A program made the translations under genes and the position numbers. Shown here in pieces: positions 33,502 to 38,019 of a DNA stretch of 38,019 nt. The stretch spans positions 1-38,019 of the forward strand of contig CALEFD010000067.1 in NCBI GenBank assembly GCA_937876995.1. Direction: 5' to 3'. The notes beneath the pieces are model-generated. The model was given only the letters and a program-made list of their open reading frames with translations, was not told where the DNA came from and made no database searches. Every line of letters begins with the position of its first letter. Position 1 is the first letter of the stretch. Origin of the DNA: an uncultured Bacteroidales bacterium. Lineage in GTDB: Bacteria > Bacteroidota > Bacteroidia > Bacteroidales > Bacteroidaceae.

Positions 33502-36201
33502 ATGAAGAAGTTTAGAGCATCGGTTTTGGCAGTGGCACTATTGGCCATAATGCCTGTAAAAGCAGATATTAACAAGAACAATCTGCTGAAAGATGAAATC
33601 AGGAACAAAGTGTCTATGTTGTCACAAAACAACATACAGAGAGGTTCCGGCAATAAATTATCGGAAGAATCAATAAATAGGTTGAAGGCAGCTGCCAGAA
33701 GAGTGCCTGTTACAAAGACAGCCACACAAACACTCGATGTGGTTTATCTGGACAGCGTAATATCTGAAAACCGCAAAGAGTACTACAAATACAATGACCA
33801 CGGATGGCTAATATCCAAAGAAGTTTACAATCTGGAAGATTATACATTTGTACTAAACACAGACGAATCTTTTCGTAACGATTACGAATTCGATTCAATG
33901 GACAGGATTGTAAATTTCGCCTACTACGAATATAATGAAGACGGTTCTGCATACGTGACAGCAAGGATGACTTCCACCTGGACCGGTCCAAAGTCACGTA
34001 ATGAAAAGTATTACACCACATCTGAATATGACGAATGGGAAGGTTTGCAGTTAGTTACCGAAATAGACTACGATGAATTTGGAAATATAAGCCAAATGAA
34101 AGAATACGAATGGGATTATGACACCAACACAATGGAACTTGAAGATTTTTTTCATGCAAAGTATTCGCGCAACGTTATGGAGTACTATTACACCGAAGAT
34201 GGGCTATACGATGGTATGGACTTTAACGAAGAATTAGTGTTTCGCTACATGACATACTATGTAGAAGCCGACAAATACGAACTGTATGGTGAAAAGGTTG
34301 AAACCAAAGTGGATGGTCTTACAACCACCAACACAATATACACTGTTGATAATTATTTTGAAGGAGAACAAGATATTGAGAAACTGATAGCAAATATTGA
34401 CAGCTATTGGGAATTTGCTGAAGAAGAGGTTATAACACTTACCCCAAAAGGTAACCGTTTTGCCAGCATATACTACTATTCTGCTCCTTGGGAAGAAGAT
34501 ATGCCATCATACGACGATCAGCCATCTTATGACGAAGAAGTAGAAGCTATCCTTACCCGTTCACAGACCAACAGAGTTCTTGAAAACAGATATGTAATGG
34601 AATATGACGAACTGGACCGCTTAATAAAATGTGTAGAGCAGAATGACGAAGAGGATGACATATACACCCGAACATTCACCTATTACAATGACAAAGCTTA
34701 TAACATTACTTTAGCAGATTTGGAAGACGCTCTATACAACTACTGGGAAGAAGAGGATTACATGATAAGCCCAATGAGCGGCTATTTATATGGTGAAGTT
34801 AAAAACGCACGTTCAGAATCCAATTATGGCTATAGCGAAATCTTAGTTTATAAATACGATGCCAACGGCAATATTCTACATCAGAAAGAGACCGAGCACA
34901 TCTATAGCGATGTTGAGATGGATTACGATTTAAATGGCGATGGTATTATGTCAACCGAAAGCGAAACCATTGTTGATGAATACTGGTTCACATACGATGA
35001 AAACAACGAAGTGAAATCAGAAATACATTATGCCGAATATGAAGATCCAGAATATCAATACCAAAAGACTGAATATGTTTCAGAGATGACTTCCGATGGT
35101 TATCTTATTGGAGAAAAATACTATAACGGCACATCAGAAAATGGGCCTTGGACTATTGAAAGCGAATTTCTCCTGTTGTACAATGAGAATATTTACGAAG
35201 TGTATGAAACACAATTATTAGCTACATGGTGGCGTAGATACAATAAAGCTTTGCAGTTATGGTTTGGCGAAAAGACAGCATTTATTAATGATGACGCAAT
35301 AGTTTATGAAATAGATCCTGCTACAGGTGAATTTATTGAACCGGCCGACACCCAAAATAGTACTGTTCCTACCCGTTCCGGATTTAACCTGCAGCAAGGA
35401 GACAACTTCATTAGTTTTGTAGAAGATAATTGGCAGTACGAAGGAAATATTTTGTGCGATTATATATACAATGAACAGACACAGACTGAAGAACTTACAA
35501 TTACTGACGGTCAATTAATGATAATATGGACAGGCAACACCAAAGGTAAATTCAATTATAATCATCCTTCAGACAACTACATATTCCCTGTAGGTCCTAT
35601 CTTCTATGGCATTGAGGTATCAGAGAGCGTTGATATGGTTAATTCGGGTATGATTGAACTTAGTTGGGATATGGAAACCGAACAGTGGATAAGCCATTAC
35701 AATCGTTCCATCAACATAACAAATCACACTACAAACAGTCAAGGCAATGTAATTGAAATAAGCGGTACATATACATTCAACCCCGAAACAGAACGTATGG
35801 ATAAAGTTGCTGAAGATACTGTTATGTATGTATTTGATGAATATAAGAGACTTGCTTACATAACAGATAACAGTTCTACAACATTCTTCAATTATCTGAG
35901 CAAAGATTCAAACTATCTGCTTGAATCATTCACAGTAGATGCTGCCGGAAACAAATATGACGTATGTAAGTATTACTATTCAAACGGAGAGTATTCATTC
36001 CCATACACAGAAGTGAAGGATATAGATGCTTCCACAGAATGGAACATAAGCGGACACACCATTACCGCCAATGGTACTATAACACTGTTCAACATGAATG
36101 GTATGAAGGTTGCCACAGAAAATGGCATTCTTCAAGTACCTGAATCAGGTATTTACATTATGGATATAAACGGAAAGAGGACAAAGATTAGCATCAGATA
36201 A
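33502..36201 (+). CDS. Large secreted acidic protein with YD-like repeats and type IX-like tail
   Basis: 899 residues from the ATG at 33502, where a signal peptide starts (about 1-21, ends VKA). An ATG at 33460 would put 14 charged residues before it. The body is rich in Asp, Glu and Tyr and contains loosely repeated units such as YDEFGNISQMKEYEWDY, YDELDRLIKCVEQ, YKYDANGNILHQKE and FDEYKRLAYITDNS. These resemble RHS/YD repeats and the DUF4595-type proteins of Bacteroidota. A calcium-loop-like DLNGDG lies at 476-481. The last 40 or so residues (LFNMNGMKVATENG and SGIYIMDINGKRTKISIR) resemble a type IX secretion tail. It is probably exported or surface-bound. Function unknown. A terminator follows. 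Confidence 0.8.
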   Translation: MKKFRASVLAVALLAIMPVKADINKNNLLKDEIRNKVSMLSQNNIQRGSGNKLSEESINRLKAAARRVPVTKTATQTLDVVYLDSVISENRKEYYKYNDHGWLISKEVYNLEDYTFVLNTDESFRNDYEFDSMDRIVNFAYYEYNEDGSAYVTARMTSTWTGPKSRNEKYYTTSEYDEWEGLQLVTEIDYDEFGNISQMKEYEWDYDTNTMELEDFFHAKYSRNVMEYYYTEDGLYDGMDFNEELVFRYMTYYVEADKYELYGEKVETKVDGLTTTNTIYTVDNYFEGEQDIEKLIANIDSYWEFAEEEVITLTPKGNRFASIYYYSAPWEEDMPSYDDQPSYDEEVEAILTRSQTNRVLENRYVMEYDELDRLIKCVEQNDEEDDIYTRTFTYYNDKAYNITLADLEDALYNYWEEEDYMISPMSGYLYGEVKNARSESNYGYSEILVYKYDANGNILHQKETEHIYSDVEMDYDLNGDGIMSTESETIVDEYWFTYDENNEVKSEIHYAEYEDPEYQYQKTEYVSEMTSDGYLIGEKYYNGTSENGPWTIESEFLLLYNENIYEVYETQLLATWWRRYNKALQLWFGEKTAFINDDAIVYEIDPATGEFIEPADTQNSTVPTRSGFNLQQGDNFISFVEDNWQYEGNILCDYIYNEQTQTEELTITDGQLMIIWTGNTKGKFNYNHPSDNYIFPVGPIFYGIEVSESVDMVNSGMIELSWDMETEQWISHYNRSINITNHTTNSQGNVIEISGTYTFNPETERMDKVAEDTVMYVFDEYKRLAYITDNSSTTFFNYLSKDSNYLLESFTVDAAGNKYDVCKYYYSNGEYSFPYTEVKDIDASTEWNISGHTITANGTITLFNMNGMKVATENGILQVPESGIYIMDINGKRTKISIR

Positions 36202-36211
36202 ATGTATTACA

Positions 36212-36243
36212 AACTGCATCATCATTTGGTGGTGCAGTTTTTT
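36212..36243 (+). terminator. Rho-independent terminator
   Basis: AACTGCATCA (36212-36221) pairs with TGGTGCAGTT (36230-36239) with one G-T pair and an 8-base loop, then a run of six T residues (36238-36243). It lies 15 bases before the dipeptidase start, so that gene must be expressed by read-through or a promoter I cannot see. Confidence 0.85.
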
Positions 36244-36257
36244 GAATGTATAAGAAT

Positions 36258-37889
36258 ATGAAAAGAGGATTATTAACTTTTGCAGCACTGATAACTGCAG
36301 CAGGGGCATTTGCCTGCACAAACCTGATAGTAACAGCCGGAGCATCGGCCGATGGTAGCGTAATGGTATCTTATGCAGCCGATTCGCACCAGCTTTATGG
36401 TGCACTATACCACACAGAAGCCGGCAAATACAAACCCGGTACTATGCTGAAGGTCTATGAATGGGATACCAGCAAATATCTGGGCGATATAGCACAAGCA
36501 GAACGCACCTACTCTACCATAGGCAATATGAATGAACATCAGCTTATAATAGGAGAAACCACCTTTGGCGGACGTTCAGAGCTGGGTGAACCTAATGGTA
36601 TTATGGACTATGGTTCACTTATATACATTGCACTACAAAGAGCCAAGAGTGCCCGTCAGGCCATAGAGGTAATAGCAGATTTGGCAAACACCTACGGATA
36701 TGCTTCAAGTGGCGAAAGTTTCAGTATAGCCGATAAAAACGAAGCCTGGATAATGGAACTGATAGGTAAAGGTGCCGATGAAAAAGGTATAGTTTGGGTG
36801 GCACGCCGTATTCCCGATGGTTATATAAGCGCACACGCAAATCAGGCACGCATAACCACGTTTCCTCTTAACGACCCCGAGAATTGCCTATATTCTCCCG
36901 ACGTAATTGATTTTGCCCGTAACAAAGGTTATTTCAGCGGAAAGGATGAAGATTTCAGTTTCTGCGATGCCTATGCCCCACTCGATTTTGGTGCACTGCG
37001 TGGATGTGAAGCTCGCGTTTGGTCTTTCTTTAACCGTTTTGCAAGCGGCATGGACAAGTATCTGGATTTTGCTCTTGGCCACAATCCTGCAAACAAAATA
37101 CCACTGTGGGTTAAGCCTGACAGAAAACTTACCCAAAAAGATGTTTTTGACATGATGCGCGACCACTACGAAGGTACTCCTATGGATATGACTACCGATA
37201 TAGGTGCAGGCGGTAGCCATCTGCCTTATCGCTGGAGACCAATGGATTTTGAAGTGGATGGAGTAGAATATACTCAGGAACGCGCCATTGCTACACAGCA
37301 AACCGGCTTCTGGTTTGTGGCTCAGGCACGCAAGAACCTGCCCGACCACATAGGTGGAGTTATTTGGTTTGGTACAGACGATGCGGCTACATCACCTCTT
37401 ACCCCTATATACTGCGGTACAACAGATGTTCCAGAATCTCTTGCAGAAGGTACAGCCGATATGCTTACATACAGCGACAAATCTATGTTCTGGGTAACCA
37501 ACCGCATAGCACAGTTTGCATATCTGCGTTACGATCATATAGGTAAAGAGGTTCGTACCGTTATTGATGAATGGGAAAACAGCATGATAGACGAACTTAA
37601 AAAGCAGGATAAAGTTTTGGCCGAAATGAGTCCTAAAAAGATGACAAAAAAGGCTACTGAATGGTCTGTAGAGAATGCTCAGTCACTATGGAAAAAGTGG
37701 AGCGAACTGGATGACTATCTAATGGTGAAATACATTGATGGTAATGTTAAGTTTCAGAATGAAGATGGCAGTTTTATGAATAATGGTCACCACCCTTCAC
37801 AACCTGAATTCCCTGAACAGAGCGGATACAGCGAAAAGTTCCTGCGCGCCATTGCTGCCGATAATCCCCTGCTTCGCGTTGTAAAGTAA
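36258..37889 (+). CDS. C69/U34-family dipeptidase
   Basis: 543 residues from the ATG at 36258; one at 36246 adds four residues and is not preferred. An N-terminal signal-like segment ends at AFA, followed directly by Cys20-Thr-Asn. In this Ntn-hydrolase family the cysteine becomes the N-terminal nucleophile after cleavage, so Cys20 is probably catalytic rather than a lipid anchor. Further family segments are SADGSVMVSYAADSH, QLIIGETTFGGR, GESFSIADKNEAWIMEL and VWVARRIPDGYISAHANQARI. The enzyme cuts dipeptides, probably in the periplasm. A terminator-like hairpin follows. Confidence 0.93.
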   Translation: MKRGLLTFAALITAAGAFACTNLIVTAGASADGSVMVSYAADSHQLYGALYHTEAGKYKPGTMLKVYEWDTSKYLGDIAQAERTYSTIGNMNEHQLIIGETTFGGRSELGEPNGIMDYGSLIYIALQRAKSARQAIEVIADLANTYGYASSGESFSIADKNEAWIMELIGKGADEKGIVWVARRIPDGYISAHANQARITTFPLNDPENCLYSPDVIDFARNKGYFSGKDEDFSFCDAYAPLDFGALRGCEARVWSFFNRFASGMDKYLDFALGHNPANKIPLWVKPDRKLTQKDVFDMMRDHYEGTPMDMTTDIGAGGSHLPYRWRPMDFEVDGVEYTQERAIATQQTGFWFVAQARKNLPDHIGGVIWFGTDDAATSPLTPIYCGTTDVPESLAEGTADMLTYSDKSMFWVTNRIAQFAYLRYDHIGKEVRTVIDEWENSMIDELKKQDKVLAEMSPKKMTKKATEWSVENAQSLWKKWSELDDYLMVKYIDGNVKFQNEDGSFMNNGHHPSQPEFPEQSGYSEKFLRAIAADNPLLRVVK

Positions 37890-37913
37890 ATTTATCACTG
37901 TTTCTATACAACT

Positions 37914-37949
37914 ATCCCGGTTGCATTCCTTGCAGTCGGGATTATTTTC
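37914..37949 (+). terminator. Terminator-like hairpin after the dipeptidase gene
   Basis: ATCCCGGTTGCA (37914-37925) pairs with TGCAGTCGGGAT (37931-37942) in a 12-bp stem with two G-T pairs and a 5-base loop, followed by TATTTTC. The remaining 70 bases to the window end contain no feature I can support. Confidence 0.75.
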
Positions 37950-38019
37950 ATAGCTGTTGGTTGTAGTAACAGGGTGGTATTTGTTTCGGTTCCGCCAAAA
38001 CAAGTTTTGGCTTCTTCCC

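Noticed and set aside
36888..37349. 153-codon minus-strand open frame within the dipeptidase
   Set aside because: Entirely antisense to an intact, motif-rich gene, with no promoter or family features.
1..38019. CRISPR array, prophage, insertion sequence or integrase
   Set aside because: No regular direct repeats, transposase or integrase motifs were found by reading both strands.
37950..38019. Partial minus-strand gene at the right edge
   Set aside because: The open frame from 38003 runs antisense into the dipeptidase and shows no family features; too little sequence to support it.

Overview
The window looks like a stretch of chromosome from a gut-type Bacteroidales bacterium, probably Prevotellaceae or Bacteroidaceae. 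The reasons are low GC content, many copies of the Bacteroidota promoter pattern (TTG or TTTG, about 20 bases, TAnnTTTG), few Shine-Dalgarno sites, a hybrid two-component regulator, a TonB-dependent receptor paired with a lipoprotein, type IX-like C-terminal tails, and MutS2 and C69 peptidases typical of the phylum. No phage, transposase or CRISPR array is visible. The species cannot be named from the sequence alone.

Layout. 13-4276: tRNA-Ser(UGA) and a DNA-repair group (mutS2, nfo, and a TIGR02757/DUF2400 protein on the other strand). 4245-8249: a 1334-residue hybrid two-component regulator, divergent from a secreted SGNH esterase (8404) and a CotH-like protein (9664). 11332-16385, minus strand: a GH115 alpha-glucuronidase, a tyrosine phosphatase and a K+/H+-type antiporter. 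16466-19780, minus strand: a tight operon of DUF39, NIL-ferredoxin and UPF0280 proteins (homocysteine from aspartate semialdehyde) and an LpxL-like acyltransferase. 19899-24831: secreted GH10 xylanase and GH9 glucanase. 24865-26381: an unusual GC-richer stop-free stretch followed by an overlapping three-gene DUF3791/DUF3990/small-protein module. 26466-29156: a TonB receptor and a calycin-like lipoprotein. 29242-31365: PAP2 phosphatase and MATE transporter. 31566-37889: a small conserved-looking protein, a candidate structured RNA on the minus strand, glycerate kinase, a large secreted acidic YD-repeat-like protein, and a C69 dipeptidase.

How the genes fit together. GH10 (backbone xylanase), GH115 (removes glucuronic acid from xylan), the SGNH esterase (possible acetyl esterase) and GH9 (beta-glucanase) form a dispersed plant-cell-wall set, possibly controlled by the hybrid regulator. 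No SusC/SusD pair is present. The DUF39 operon supplies a sulfide-dependent homocysteine route.

The best candidates for something undescribed are the DUF3791-DUF3990-small ORF module (a predicted ADP-ribosyltransferase-fold protein between two small partners) and a roughly 140-nt RNA on the minus strand at about 31970-32111. The RNA has a strong promoter, a long-range stem, a possible pseudoknot and a terminator shared with the convergent gene. All family assignments were made by reading motifs, with no database search.
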